Shown here piece after piece: positions 26,590-37,462 of a stretch of DNA of 64,000 nt. Each line of letters starts with the position of its first letter. Within the stretch, counting starts at the first letter, position 1. The stretch comes from RHKX01 sp963820055. Lineage in GTDB: Bacteria; Actinomycetota; Thermoleophilia; Solirubrobacterales; 70-9. Under the pieces are notes generated by a model. That model was not told where the DNA came from. It ran no database searches and worked only from the letters and a program-made list of their open reading frames with translations. A program made the translations under genes and the position numbers. The stretch covers positions 955,764-1,019,763 of the forward strand of contig CAWFYJ010000003.1 of NCBI GenBank assembly GCA_963820055.1, given 5' to 3'.

Positions 26590-26979
26590 ATGGCAGACGA
26601 ACGCGATTACAGCCCCGGCCCCTTCTCCGTCCATCTCGGGTTTCGCGTCGTGCGGGCGGACCGGGACGGCTCCATCGTCGAAGCAGATCCGGGGCCCGAG
26701 CACTGCAACGGCGGCGGGATCGTCCACGGCGGCTACCTGAGCGCCCTGCTCGACACCGCCACCGGGTGGGCGGTGCACGCGAGGACGCCCGACGACGTCG
26801 CCGCCCCCCACATCCAGATCAGCGTCCAGTTCATCCGCGCAGCCGTGCCCAGCGAGACGCTGGTCTGCCACGGCCGCAGCGTGTCCGTCGGCCGCCGGAT
26901 CGCATCGGCCGAGGCCGAGATCACGCAGGGCGACCGCGTGATCGCGCGAGCCTCCTCGAGCCACGCGGTCCTCTCATAG
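26590..26979 (+). CDS. PaaI-family hotdog thioesterase
   Basis: A 129-residue hotdog-fold protein: GPEHCNGGGIVHGGYLSALLDTA is the PaaI signature with Asn and Gly-Gly preceding the long helix, and HIQISVQFIRAAVPSETLVCHG and VGRRIASAEAEITQGDRVIA form the sheet. It hydrolyses acyl- or aryl-CoA thioesters. ATG at 26590 fits the family; an in-frame ATG at 26554 would overlap the divergent crotonase start. Crotonase and thioesterase side by side suggests CoA-ester turnover. Confidence 0.86.
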   Translation: MADERDYSPGPFSVHLGFRVVRADRDGSIVEADPGPEHCNGGGIVHGGYLSALLDTATGWAVHARTPDDVAAPHIQISVQFIRAAVPSETLVCHGRSVSVGRRIASAEAEITQGDRVIARASSSHAVLS

Positions 26980-27006
26980 TCCGCCCGATCGGCCATCCTT
27001 AGTCCG

Positions 27007-28071
27007 ATGGCGGGCGACGCGGTTGTGGTCGATGCGGACGGGCGCGAGGTCCGGGTCTCGAGCCCGGACCGGGTGATCTTCGAGGCGACCGACCGGACCG
27101 GCGAGGTCACGAAGCTCCAGATCGCCGAGTACTACCTGTCCGTGGGCGACGGAATCATGCGGGCCCTCCGCGAGCGCCCGACGACCCTGGAACGCTGGCC
27201 GAAGGGCGTCCACGAGGGGATCGTGCTCTCGACCCGGGAGCGCGGCGGGGGCGACGCCTTCTACCAAAAGCGCGTCCCCAAGGGTGCTCCTGACTGGCTC
27301 GAGACGGCCCGGATCGAGTTCCCCTCCGGCCGGCACGCCGACGAGATCTGCCCGACCGAGCTGGGCGTCGTCGCCTGGTGCGCGCATATGGGGACGCTGA
27401 CCTTCCACCCGTGGCCGGTTCGCCGGGCCGACGTCGACCATCCCGACGAGCTGCGCCTCGACCTCGACCCGCAACCGGGCACCGACTTCGACGACGCGGC
27501 CCGGGTCGCCGCGGAGGCGCGGACGCTGCTCGGCGAGCTCGGCTACGCAGGCTTCCCGAAGACCTCGGGCGGGCGCGGGATCCACATCTACGTACGGATC
27601 GAGCCGCGCTGGACCTTCACCGACATGCGTCATGCCGCGATCGCCTTCGGCCGCGAGCTCGAACGACGGATGCCGGGTGAGGTCACGACCAAGTGGTGGA
27701 AGGAGGAGCGCGGCGAGAAGGTATTCGTCGACTACAACCAGAACGCCCGCGACCGGACGATCGCCTCGCCCTACAGCGTCCGCGCGAAGCCCGGGGCGCC
27801 GGTCTCGGCGCCACTCCTCTGGGACGAGCTTGCCGACGCCAGGCCGGAGGACTTCACGGTCGAGTCGATGCCGGCCCGCTTCGCGGACGTCGGTGACCGC
27901 TTCGCGACGATCGACGACGTCCACCACTCGCTCGAGCCGCTCCTCGAGATGTACGAGCGCGACGAGGCGGAGGGCGAGGGCGACATGCCCTACCCCCCGG
28001 ACTATCCGAAGATGCCGGGCGAGCCGAAGCGCGTCCAGCCCTCCCGCGACCGCGATCGCAAGAAGGACTAG
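27007..28071 (+). CDS. LigD-type DNA polymerase/primase domain protein
   Basis: A 354-residue archaeo-eukaryotic-primase-like (PolDom) protein. The metal-binding pair Asp152/Asp154 in LRLDLDPQPG, KTSGGRGIHIYV (Ser-Gly-Gly and His) and KVFVDYNQNARDRTIASPYS are the PolDom signatures. It fills and primes DNA ends in Ku-dependent non-homologous end joining, preferring ribonucleotides. It stands alone: no ligase, phosphoesterase or Ku gene is in the window. The C-terminus ends in a charged tail after YPPDYPKMPGEPKR. Confidence 0.9.
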   Translation: MAGDAVVVDADGREVRVSSPDRVIFEATDRTGEVTKLQIAEYYLSVGDGIMRALRERPTTLERWPKGVHEGIVLSTRERGGGDAFYQKRVPKGAPDWLETARIEFPSGRHADEICPTELGVVAWCAHMGTLTFHPWPVRRADVDHPDELRLDLDPQPGTDFDDAARVAAEARTLLGELGYAGFPKTSGGRGIHIYVRIEPRWTFTDMRHAAIAFGRELERRMPGEVTTKWWKEERGEKVFVDYNQNARDRTIASPYSVRAKPGAPVSAPLLWDELADARPEDFTVESMPARFADVGDRFATIDDVHHSLEPLLEMYERDEAEGEGDMPYPPDYPKMPGEPKRVQPSRDRDRKKD

Positions 28072-28090
28072 ACGCGCGGCTCGCTACGGG

Positions 28091-28249
28091 TCAGGCCTCC
28101 TGGTTGGGGTCCGACTCCGGCGGTGGCGGCGGCGGCTGGTTCTCGGTGTCCGGGCCGCCCTCGGGCCGCTCTGGGCTCGGCGGGTTCTCGGCGCCGGGCG
28201 GGTCCGTTTCGGGTGATTCGGTCTCTGGTGCTTCGGTCTGTTCGCTCAT
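28091..28249 (-). CDS. Small Pro/Glu-rich disordered protein
   Basis: A 52-residue reading frame starting ATG at 28249: MSEQTEAPETESPETDPPG, then ENPPSPERPEGG and a PPPPPPESDPNQEA end. It is acidic, almost only Pro, Glu, Gly, Thr, Ser and Asp, and surely unstructured. It could be a real small protein between the polymerase-domain gene and the MFS gene. Evidence is its clean frame and sensible amino acids, with GGGTAGG upstream; no family is known. Confidence 0.4.
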   Translation of the reverse strand: MSEQTEAPETESPETDPPGAENPPSPERPEGGPDTENQPPPPPPESDPNQEA

Positions 28250-28295
28250 ACGGACGGCCTACCCACCCTCGAGCCGCTGAACAGAGACGATCGGC

Positions 28296-29894
28296 TCAGA
28301 GGTGAAAACCGCCCGAGCGGTGATGGTGGCCGTGACGCGGGTCGTCCGGGGCGAGGACCTCGGGCTCCCGGGCCGGACGCTCGGGGGCGAGCAACCACCA
28401 GGTCATCACCGTGCAGATCGCTGCGACCCCGACGAGGATCCAGAGCGAGTGGCCGAGCGCATAGGTGAACGCGTCGGTCGCGATGTCCCGGATCTCGCTC
28501 GCGAGGCCCTTCCCGTCAGCGGCGACCGCTTCCTGGGCCTTCTGCGATCCGGCGAGCAGGCCATCGAGCTGCTCTCGGTGGCGGCCGGTCATCTCGACGC
28601 CGCGCTGACCGAGGGCGTCGTCGATCTGGCCGCGGAGCAGGCCCTGGAAGACCGCTGAGACGACGGCCAGCCCGATCGCGCCGGCCATGACCCGGTTCAT
28701 CGCCAGGACCGAGGCCGCGATTCCGGCCTTCGCCTTCGGCATCGCCGCCATCGCGGCGGTCGACATGGGCGCGTAGACGAATGCCAGCGACAGCCCGACC
28801 GCGAGCAGGCCGGGGAACAGCAGACCGTAGCCGGACGTTCCCGAGACCTGGGTGAGGACGACGAGACCGGCGACCCCGAACGCGAGGCCGACGGTCATCG
28901 TCGCCCGGGCGCCGAACTTCCCGGTCAGCCGGGACGAGAAGGGAGAGAAGAAGACCATCGGGACGGTGAGCGGGAGGATCAGCAGGCCCGCCTCGACCGC
29001 CGAGTAGCGAAGGATGTTCTGCAGGTACTGGGGCTCGAAGAACATCAGCGTCCAGTACGTCGCGACGACGCCGAAGGCGGCAACGGTGGCGCCGAGATAC
29101 GGCCGGTTCCGAAACAGCGCGAACTCGACGATCGGGTTCCGGACCCGGTGCTCGGCGAACCAGAAGCCCGCGAGCGCGGCGAGGCCGGCGGCGAGCAGGG
29201 CGAGCGTCCGGGCCGATGTCCACCCCCACTCGTCGGCGTTGACGAGAGCGAAGACCGCGCCGCCGAGACCCACGGTCAGCAGGACCAGGCCGATCCAGTC
29301 GATCGTCGGCTCCGACGTCTCGTCCCTGATCTCGAGCGCGGCCGCGCGGACGAGGACGATCGCGCCGACGACGATCGGGATGTTGATCGCGAAGATCAGC
29401 CGCCAGTCGAGGTCGGAGAGCACGCCGCCGATCAGTGGCCCGATGCCGAGGGCGATCGCCGACACGGCGGTCCAGATCCCGATCGCCCGCGGCTGCTCGT
29501 CGAGCGGGAATACGTTCGTCACGAGCGCGAGCGACAGCGGCAGCATCGATGCGGCGCCGGCGGCCATGACGACGCGACCGACGATCAGGACGTCCGGGCT
29601 CGGAGCGACTCCGGCGATCAGCGAGCCGGCGCCGAAGATCGCGAACCCGATCAGGAACACGCGCTTGCGGCCGAAGATGTCGCCGAACCGACCGGCGGTC
29701 ACGACCAAGGCGGCGACGACGAGCAGGTAGGCATTCAGCACCCACTGGAGCTGGTCGTTGCTGGCATCGAGGTCGGCCTGGATCGACGGGAGCGCCAGCG
29801 CGACGACCGTCGAGTCGAGCATCAGCAGGAAGAGCCCGGCGCTGGTCCCGGCAAGCACCCACCACTTCCGGTTCGCCTCGGTCAGCCCGGCCAC
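28296..29894 (-). CDS. MFS drug exporter, DHA2 (EmrB/QacA) family
   Basis: A 532-residue protein with about 14 membrane helices. LFLLMLDSTVVALALPSIQADL is the DHA2 helix-1 motif C/D1, GRFGDIFGRKRVFLIG the motif A loop between helices 2 and 3, and GGVLSDLDWRLIFAINIPIV the motif C region. A long loop near residue 430-470 is rich in Gln/Asp/Ala. The tail carries HGHHHRSGG, possibly metal-binding or incidental. It would export drugs or lipids using the proton gradient. No linked repressor is visible. Confidence 0.92.
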   Translation of the reverse strand: MAGLTEANRKWWVLAGTSAGLFLLMLDSTVVALALPSIQADLDASNDQLQWVLNAYLLVVAALVVTAGRFGDIFGRKRVFLIGFAIFGAGSLIAGVAPSPDVLIVGRVVMAAGAASMLPLSLALVTNVFPLDEQPRAIGIWTAVSAIALGIGPLIGGVLSDLDWRLIFAINIPIVVGAIVLVRAAALEIRDETSEPTIDWIGLVLLTVGLGGAVFALVNADEWGWTSARTLALLAAGLAALAGFWFAEHRVRNPIVEFALFRNRPYLGATVAAFGVVATYWTLMFFEPQYLQNILRYSAVEAGLLILPLTVPMVFFSPFSSRLTGKFGARATMTVGLAFGVAGLVVLTQVSGTSGYGLLFPGLLAVGLSLAFVYAPMSTAAMAAMPKAKAGIAASVLAMNRVMAGAIGLAVVSAVFQGLLRGQIDDALGQRGVEMTGRHREQLDGLLAGSQKAQEAVAADGKGLASEIRDIATDAFTYALGHSLWILVGVAAICTVMTWWLLAPERPAREPEVLAPDDPRHGHHHRSGGFHL

Positions 29895-29947
29895 GCGGCG
29901 AGCCTATCCGCGGCGGCCGACACGAGACCGCGACGCGCGGTCAGGGC

Positions 29948-30757
29948 TCAGAAGCGGTGAAACTGCGCCTCGACGAGGCAGTAGGCGCCGAAGATGAAGA
30001 GGCCGATCGCGGTCAGGAACAGCAGGACCGAACCGTAGGCCTGTTGCGCTATCTCCTGAAGGGCGCCGTCGAGACCGATGGCCTCCTGCGGGTCGTACTC
30101 GACCGCCGCCTTGATCAGGAAGCCGCCGATCAGAAGGAAGACGATGCCGCGGGCGGCGAGCCCGGCCACGCCGAGAACCCGGGCCACGGTGCGCATTCGC
30201 TCGCTCATCCGTCCCGTCTCGAGCTCTTCCTCGAACGACGTCGAGAGCGATCGGTACCCCTGATAGACGCCGACGCCGATGATCACCAGGCCCGCGGCAA
30301 AGACGAGGACGACGCCTCCGGGCAGATCGAAGACCGTCGACGTCGTCTTGTCCTCGTTGGAGCCGCCGCCGCCGGAGCTGGTGAGAAGCCGGACCGCGGT
30401 CACGCAGAGGCCGCCGTAGATCACGAAGCGAACGCCGGACGCGGCGCGCTGGAGGCGGTCCTCGGCATCCTCGCTCGCCGCCTTTCCGGCCGGGCCGGAG
30501 AACACCTCGACGAGACGGAAGACGGCCATCGCGGCAAGCCCCGCGGCGAGGAGAACGAGCAGGACCGTGCCCGCGGCACTATCGGTCAGCGAACCGAGCG
30601 CGCCCGATTGGTCCGCCGTGCTCCGTTCCCCTCCGAGCGCGACCGAGGCGGCGATGACGGCGACGATCCCGTAGAGGACGCCCTGCGCTACGTACCCGAC
30701 CCTCCCGAGCCGCTCGTGCGCACGCGACAGATCGGCGGCATGCGGTGCTCCCTCCAT
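29948..30757 (-). CDS. DUF1206 membrane protein
   Basis: A 269-residue protein with six hydrophobic helices in three similar pairs, each starting with a LGRVGYVAQGVLYGIVAV-like segment (the second ASGVRFVIYGGLCVTAVRLL, the third VLGVAGLAARGIVFLLIGGF). This three-fold repeat is the DUF1206 pattern; function unknown. The ATG at 30757 is chosen because it precedes the first repeat; longer readings add non-family sequence. It is divergent from the fur gene. Confidence 0.85.
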   Translation of the reverse strand: MEGAPHAADLSRAHERLGRVGYVAQGVLYGIVAVIAASVALGGERSTADQSGALGSLTDSAAGTVLLVLLAAGLAAMAVFRLVEVFSGPAGKAASEDAEDRLQRAASGVRFVIYGGLCVTAVRLLTSSGGGGSNEDKTTSTVFDLPGGVVLVFAAGLVIIGVGVYQGYRSLSTSFEEELETGRMSERMRTVARVLGVAGLAARGIVFLLIGGFLIKAAVEYDPQEAIGLDGALQEIAQQAYGSVLLFLTAIGLFIFGAYCLVEAQFHRF

Positions 30758-30821
30758 CGCCGCCTCGGTACCCACCGCTTCGATTCGACAAACCGGAAAC
30801 GTCCGTCGGAGCCACCGGAAC

Positions 30822-30849
30822 TTGATCGATTCCAGATAACGGGTAGTGT
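30822..30849 (+). promoter_or_regulatory. Putative furA-katG promoter
   Basis: TTGATC (30822-30827) and TAGTGT (30844-30849) are separated by 16 bases, a plausible sigma-70-type promoter. The predicted transcript start at about 30856-30858 falls on the GTG used as start, implying a leaderless message. The sequence between, GATTCCAGATAAC, lies where a Fur-family site would be expected, but I cannot confirm binding. Confidence 0.45.
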
Positions 30850-30857
30850 GCGGCGCA

Positions 30858-31301
30858 GTGCCTACCGCCGCCGAATACGAGGAGTTGCTGCGGGGGGCCG
30901 ACCTTCGCGTCACCCGGCCGCGAGTGGCGGTCCTCACCGCGGTCTACGACCACCCCCACGCCGACACGAACTCGATCATCGGGCTCGTCCGCGACGACCT
31001 CGGCGAGGTCTCCCATCAGGCGGTCTACGACGTGCTGCGCGTGTTCACCGATGCCGGGCTCCTCCGGCACATCCAGCCGCCCGGCTCGGTCGCCCGCTAC
31101 GAGTCGCGGGTCGGCGACAACCACCATCACGTCGTCTGCCGCTCGTGCGGCGCGATCGCCGACGTCGACTGCGCCGTCGGCGACACCCCCTGCCTTCAAC
31201 CGTCCGACGACCACGGCTTCGCCATCGATGAAGCCGAGGTCGTCTACCGGGGCCTCTGCCCCGACTGCTCGACCGCGAGCAACCCCGCCAGTGCCAACTG
31301 A
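30858..31301 (+). CDS. furA: Fur-family regulator (FurA-like)
   Basis: A 147-residue protein. LRVTRPRVAVLTAVYDHPHADTN and SHQAVYDVLRVFTDAGLLRHI form the winged-helix domain; DNHHHVVCRSCGAIADVDC (metal site with HHH and CxxC) and YRGLCPDCS (second CxxC) the dimerisation and zinc domain. It lies 17 bp upstream of katG, the arrangement of mycobacterial furA-katG, where FurA represses katG and is inactivated by peroxide. GTG at 30858 is used because it coincides with the predicted transcript start; GTG 30846 is the alternative. Confidence 0.9.
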   Translation: MPTAAEYEELLRGADLRVTRPRVAVLTAVYDHPHADTNSIIGLVRDDLGEVSHQAVYDVLRVFTDAGLLRHIQPPGSVARYESRVGDNHHHVVCRSCGAIADVDCAVGDTPCLQPSDDHGFAIDEAEVVYRGLCPDCSTASNPASAN

Positions 31302-31318
31302 ACCCCGAAAGGACCCAG

Positions 31319-33556
<2,238 letters not shown>

Positions 33557-33581
33557 GACGACCGCCGCGCTCCGGGCGCGG

Positions 33582-33632
33582 GCCAGTGGTGCAGATTTGG
33601 TCCGGATAGCGGACCAAATCCGTGCCACTGGC
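33582..33632 (+). terminator. Long hairpin after katG, probable terminator
   Basis: GCCAGTGGTGCAGATTTGG continuing to TCCG, a 5-base loop GATAG, then CGGACCAAATC to GCCACTGGC form a stem of about 23 bp with a few G-U or mismatched pairs. It starts 25 bp after the katG stop. No T run follows, so it may be a factor-dependent terminator or an mRNA 3' stabiliser rather than a classic intrinsic terminator. Confidence 0.6.
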
Positions 33633-33734
33633 GCCGCCGGCCGGCCGCGATGAGTCTTCGGTGCCTCACGGGTCTCTTTCCGGAAGGACGTAGGCGAGAC
33701 GCGGCCGGACCGGCCGCCGAAAAGGAGTCATGAG

Positions 33735-34085
33735 ATGACGCGATACCTGATTTCGTTCCCCGGCGACGCGATGGACCACATCCCCGCCGAGGAGCTGCCG
33801 GCCGTGGGAGAGGCCGCTCACGCGGTGGTTCAGGAGGCCATGAACGCAGGCGTGTTGGTGTTCGGCGGCGGTCTGTCGGGGGAGGTCGATCCCGTCAAGG
33901 TGAGCGCTGACGGAACGGTCACCGCCGACACCTACCCGCAGACGAGCGAGTTCAGCGGCGGCTTCACCGTCATCGACCCGCCGACGCGGGAGCAGGCCCT
34001 GGAGTGGGCCGCGAAGTTCGCGGCCGCGTGCCGATGCGCTCAAGAGGTGCGCGAGTTCGGGCCCGATGCAGCGGTCGGTAACTGA
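33735..34085 (+). CDS. YCII-domain protein
   Basis: A 116-residue protein: MTRYLISFPGDAMDHIPAEEL, GVLVFGGGLSGEVDPVKVSAD, SEFSGGFTVIDPPTREQALEWA and KFAAACRCAQEVREF. This is the YCII/YciI alpha-beta ferredoxin-like fold, with the DGPF-type middle replaced by SGGF. AAAGGAG precedes the ATG by seven bases. Role unknown; it may be a small dimeric enzyme or accessory protein. Confidence 0.8.
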   Translation: MTRYLISFPGDAMDHIPAEELPAVGEAAHAVVQEAMNAGVLVFGGGLSGEVDPVKVSADGTVTADTYPQTSEFSGGFTVIDPPTREQALEWAAKFAAACRCAQEVREFGPDAAVGN

Positions 34086-34160
34086 CCTGTCTGGCGAGCG
34101 CCCGGCGGGGACGAAACCGACGCTGGTGATGACGAACGTCGCAGACGCGCGGGGCGGGGT

Positions 34161-34967
34161 TCAGGATTTCGGCCCGGCCGCCGGCGGACCGGACATCTCG
34201 TCAAGTTGGTCCTGCAGCACGGAGTCGGGGACCGTGATGATCCCGCGGGTCGGACGGTCGAGATCTGCAGTCACGAACAAGAGAAAGGCGACGAGGGCCG
34301 ATGCCAGAAGGACAGCGGGCGCGCCGCGGCCGACCATCGCCAAATAGCCGGCGAGCAGCGCCAAGGCAACGCACGCCCCGGCGATTTCCAGCCATAGAAC
34401 CGCGCTCGGCACCCGGTTGTTGAGCGAGGCGATGCGTGAGGCCTGGGCGTCGATCATCTCGTTCAGGGTCTCCACGTAGAGCCGCGGTGCCGTTTCCACC
34501 GGCGCATCGCTCACCGCTATGCCGGCGAGGTTCCAGAGCCGCTGTTGTACCGCGAGCTCCTCGTCGGCGGCCGCTGTCTCTTCGGCGCTCCCGGGCTGGT
34601 GGTCGTTCACGTTCACGGCGCTCCCGGCGTAGCGCTCGAGCAGATCCAGTGACCGGGCGCGGACCGGCTCATCCAGCAATTGGGCCCGCAGGTACGTGGT
34701 TCCGATCGCATTCGCCTCGGTGACCAGCGTCGCCCGCCGCTCCTCGTATCGGGACAGGGCGAGCGACAGCCCGAACGCGAGGATCAACCCGACGACACCG
34801 AGCAGCGCGCCCTGGAGAACTCCGAACGACTCCCCGAGTCCCTCTGACAGATGGCGCGCCTTGCCGCCGAGGTAGGCGCCGAGAAGCGTCGAGCCGAAGG
34901 TGAGGCCGAGCACGAGAATTGCCAGCGCAGGTGTCGGAAGATCGAAGAGAATCCGGGGCCTCTCCAT
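34161..34967 (-). CDS. DUF4239 membrane protein
   Basis: A 268-residue protein with helices at about residues 14-33, 52-70, 190-208 and 212-232, and a large cytoplasmic or periplasmic helical segment between them (about 75-185). RYEERRATLVTEANAIGTTYLRA is the DUF4239 signature, seen in a family distantly like bestrophin channels. Function unknown. The ATG at 34967 has no strong ribosome site. Confidence 0.8.
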   Translation of the reverse strand: MERPRILFDLPTPALAILVLGLTFGSTLLGAYLGGKARHLSEGLGESFGVLQGALLGVVGLILAFGLSLALSRYEERRATLVTEANAIGTTYLRAQLLDEPVRARSLDLLERYAGSAVNVNDHQPGSAEETAAADEELAVQQRLWNLAGIAVSDAPVETAPRLYVETLNEMIDAQASRIASLNNRVPSAVLWLEIAGACVALALLAGYLAMVGRGAPAVLLASALVAFLLFVTADLDRPTRGIITVPDSVLQDQLDEMSGPPAAGPKS

Positions 34968-35027
34968 GGAGCTTCGCGTGTACTTCGGACGCTCACATCA
35001 CCCGCTTTGGATGAACGCCGGATCAAC

Positions 35028-35663
35028 TCAGCGCCAGGCGAACACCGGCTCCTCGACGTGGTCGACCCGTTCGCCTGCGCGCCCGAGCAGCGCCACCTCC
35101 CGCAACTGAAGGAGCAGCGCCCCGGTCGGCGCGTGGATCAGGTCGCCGCCGAGCGGGATCTGCACCACGGGGCGCTCGCTCTCGGGAATGGGCACGAAGC
35201 GCGGTTCGCAGTCCCTAAGCGCCTGCAGCTCGAACCGGTGAACGGCGAAGACCTCGTCGGGATCCGGCTCGATGACAGGCTCCGCCGCGCCCCAGAGGAC
35301 GACCGGTGAGATGACGAAGCCGGAGCGAGTCGCGTAGTCGTCGAGCCAGCCGACGACGGCATCGGGTCGCAGCCGGAGGCCGAGCTCCTCCTCGAGCTCG
35401 CGGAGCGCGGCGTCGATCGGCGTCTCGCCGGGGTCGAGGCGGCCGCCGGGCAGCGCCCACTGCCCGGGGTGGCGGCGCATCCCGATCGGGCGCTGACAGA
35501 GCAGGAACGACGCGCCTCCCGGATCGCCGCCGACGACGACGAACGCCACGGCGGCGTGGCGGCGGCCTTCGAGCGGCAACCGCCGCCGGTCGTGTGCATC
35601 GAGGTTCGCTCTGAGCTCCGACCGCAGGCCTTCCCCGAACTCGATCGGCTGACTCGCGCTCAC
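35028..35663 (-). CDS. Nudix hydrolase, probable CoA pyrophosphatase type
   Basis: A 211-residue protein starting GTG. RHPGQWALPGGRLDPGETP and IDAALRELEEELGL contain the complete Nudix box (G-x5-E-x7-REU-x-EE-x-G-U), and the MRRHPGQWALPGG segment before it resembles the LRxHxGQ-type motif of NudL/NUDT7 coenzyme-A diphosphatases. It would hydrolyse a nucleoside diphosphate linked to another moiety, with Mg2+. The adjacent HD-domain gene may be co-transcribed. Confidence 0.88.
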   Translation of the reverse strand: MSASQPIEFGEGLRSELRANLDAHDRRRLPLEGRRHAAVAFVVVGGDPGGASFLLCQRPIGMRRHPGQWALPGGRLDPGETPIDAALRELEEELGLRLRPDAVVGWLDDYATRSGFVISPVVLWGAAEPVIEPDPDEVFAVHRFELQALRDCEPRFVPIPESERPVVQIPLGGDLIHAPTGALLLQLREVALLGRAGERVDHVEEPVFAWR

Positions 35664-35709
35664 GCGCGGATCCTGACGGGTCGGTGCGGCGCGCGGGCGC
35701 CGGAGGGGC

Positions 35710-36315
35710 CTAGCTGACCCGGGCGAGCCGCTCGAGCTCGAGGCGCAGGGGCGGAAGGAAGGGTGAGTCGGGGCTGACCGCCCCGACGACCGCGACCGAG
35801 TCGCGGTAGTGGCCGGCCATCGCCTCCACCGTGGTGCCCATCCGTTCCTCCAGAGAGTCGGCGAACGTCGCGATCGCCCAGCGCAGGCCGCGGATGTCGG
35901 AGAGCTTGTCGGCGGCGAAGACGGCGACGGCTCGCTTGCCGGCGCCGGCGACCCGCGCCCGCAGGTCGGCCTTGCGACGGTCGAAGGATTCGATCGACGG
36001 ATTCTCGGAGAGGTCGTGGACGAGCTCGGTGATGTCGTCGCCCATCTCCTGCCTGAGCTCGTCGGCGCTCAGCGTTCCGCGCTCCACGGAGTCGTGAAGC
36101 AGCCCGGCGGCGACCAGCTCCTCGTCGTAGCCGGCCTCGCGAAGCAGGCGAGCAACCGTCGTGACGTGGTCGAGGAACGGCTGTCCGTCGGTTGTCCGGC
36201 GCTGCGAGCCGTGGGCGGCCTCGGCGAGCGAGAAGGCGTGGGTCAGAAGCGGCGAGTCAGCGATCCAGGCCGGCGATCTCCGCGCGGCCCGGAAGGAAGA
36301 TTCTTCCCCCATCAT
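35710..36315 (-). CDS. HD-domain phosphohydrolase (RelA/SpoT hydrolase-like)
   Basis: A 201-residue protein. HAFSLAEAAHGSQRRTTDGQP, FLDHVTTVARLLREAGYDEELV, AAGLLHDSVERGTLSADELR (the HD pair) and RVAGAGKRAVAVFAADKLSDIRGL match the small RelA/SpoT-like (Mesh1-type) HD hydrolases, which can degrade (p)ppGpp or related nucleotides. The ATG at 36315, preceded by GGAGACG, is preferred over one at 36357. It lies upstream of the Nudix gene on the same strand. Confidence 0.82.
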   Translation of the reverse strand: MMGEESSFRAARRSPAWIADSPLLTHAFSLAEAAHGSQRRTTDGQPFLDHVTTVARLLREAGYDEELVAAGLLHDSVERGTLSADELRQEMGDDITELVHDLSENPSIESFDRRKADLRARVAGAGKRAVAVFAADKLSDIRGLRWAIATFADSLEERMGTTVEAMAGHYRDSVAVVGAVSPDSPFLPPLRLELERLARVS

Positions 36316-36450
36316 CGTCTCCGCTACCCCCGGAGGATGAGCGGCATGTACGGCCATGTATCCAGGGTAGGCGTTGAGGGCCCTCGTCTCGTCCGTTCTG
36401 CGAGCGGGTCGGCGCTCAGTAGCGACTGCGGAGGGCCGGGGTGACCCGAA

Positions 36451-36846
36451 TCAGGAGGCGGCGTTGAGCCCGGCGGCCGAGTGGACGAGCGCCACGAAGG
36501 CGTCCTCGTCGAGGTCGTCTCCCTCGTGGAGATCGATGGCCCGCCTCGCCTTGCCCTCGAGGCTCGCGTTGAAGAGGCCGGATGGATCGTCGAGTGAGGC
36601 CCCCTGGTCGAAGGTGAGCTTCACCTTGTCCTTGTAGGCCTCGCCGGTGCAGATGATCCCGTCGCTCGACCAGACCGGGACGCCGAGCGGGTTCGAGGCC
36701 TTGCGCCACTTGATCTCCTCGATCACGTCGGGCACCGCCCGCTTGATGAGCTCGCGGACGCGGGACAGCGTCGCCCCGCGCCAATCGTCGAGGTCCTCGA
36801 TCCTCGCGTCGACGAGGTCGGACTCGGATCGTGCTGTGTCGGCCAT
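36451..36846 (-). CDS. DUF1801 (YdhG-like) protein
   Basis: A 131-residue protein with the DUF1801 motif ISSI-type core: ATLSRVRELIKRAVPDVIEEIKWRK and VWSSDGIICTGEAYKDKVKLTFDQGA, then the LFNASLEGKARRAIDL end. The fold is CyaY-like; function unknown, sometimes linked to intracellular iron or stress. It starts at ATG 36846 and follows the F420-reductase-like gene by 46 bp on the same strand. Confidence 0.82.
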   Translation of the reverse strand: MADTARSESDLVDARIEDLDDWRGATLSRVRELIKRAVPDVIEEIKWRKASNPLGVPVWSSDGIICTGEAYKDKVKLTFDQGASLDDPSGLFNASLEGKARRAIDLHEGDDLDEDAFVALVHSAAGLNAAS

Positions 36847-36892
36847 TCCTTCGCACACTTCCAAATCGCCGTCGCCCGCGCAAGGGCGTCCG

Positions 36893-37462
36893 CTACTCGA
36901 GGACGCGGAATCCGAGCCGACGCCCGCGTCCCCCGCCGAACACGAGCGCGAACCAGAGCCGGGCGACACCGTCGACGGCGTCGACCCGGTCGAGGTCGCC
37001 GACCCGTACGGGGTTCATGCCGACGTCGCGGACGAGCGTCTCGAGCCGATCAGCGGAATCGTCGGGGCCGCACCAGAACAGGTCGGCCGCGACCCCCTCG
37101 AAGCCCGGGTCCGCGAACACCTCCCACCCGACCGTGTTGAATGCCCGGGCGACCGTCGCCGTCGGTGCCGCCGCGGCGATCTCGGCGACGTGGCTCATCC
37201 GCTCGGAGCCGACGGCGTTGGTCGCGTCGATCACCAGCCGCCCTCCGAGACGGGCGCCGTGCTCGCGCAGCACGTCGTCCACCGCGCCACCGGGTACGGC
37301 GATCAGCACGACCTCGGAGCCGTCGACCGCATCGGCGACGCTCGATTCGCCGGCGTCGCGGTCGGGCTCGCGCGCGCCGAGCCGGACCTCGTGCCCGGCA
37401 TCGGACCAGCGCCGTCCGAGCGTGCCGCCGATGTTGCCGGTGCCGATCGTCGCGATCCTCAT
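36893..37462 (-). CDS. NADPH-dependent F420 reductase-like protein
   Basis: A 189-residue Rossmann protein: MRIATIGTGNIGGTLGRRWS (GxGxxG), VRLGAREPD (2'-phosphate-binding Arg), VVLIAVPGGAVDDVL, VIDATNAVG and ARAFNTVGWEVFADPGF. This resembles the F420H2:NADP oxidoreductase (Fno)-like family, many of whose actinobacterial members act without F420. Its ATG overlaps the stop of the DJ-1-like gene (ATGA), so the two are translationally coupled and likely work in the same detoxification or redox reaction. Confidence 0.85.
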   Translation of the reverse strand: MRIATIGTGNIGGTLGRRWSDAGHEVRLGAREPDRDAGESSVADAVDGSEVVLIAVPGGAVDDVLREHGARLGGRLVIDATNAVGSERMSHVAEIAAAAPTATVARAFNTVGWEVFADPGFEGVAADLFWCGPDDSADRLETLVRDVGMNPVRVGDLDRVDAVDGVARLWFALVFGGGRGRRLGFRVLE

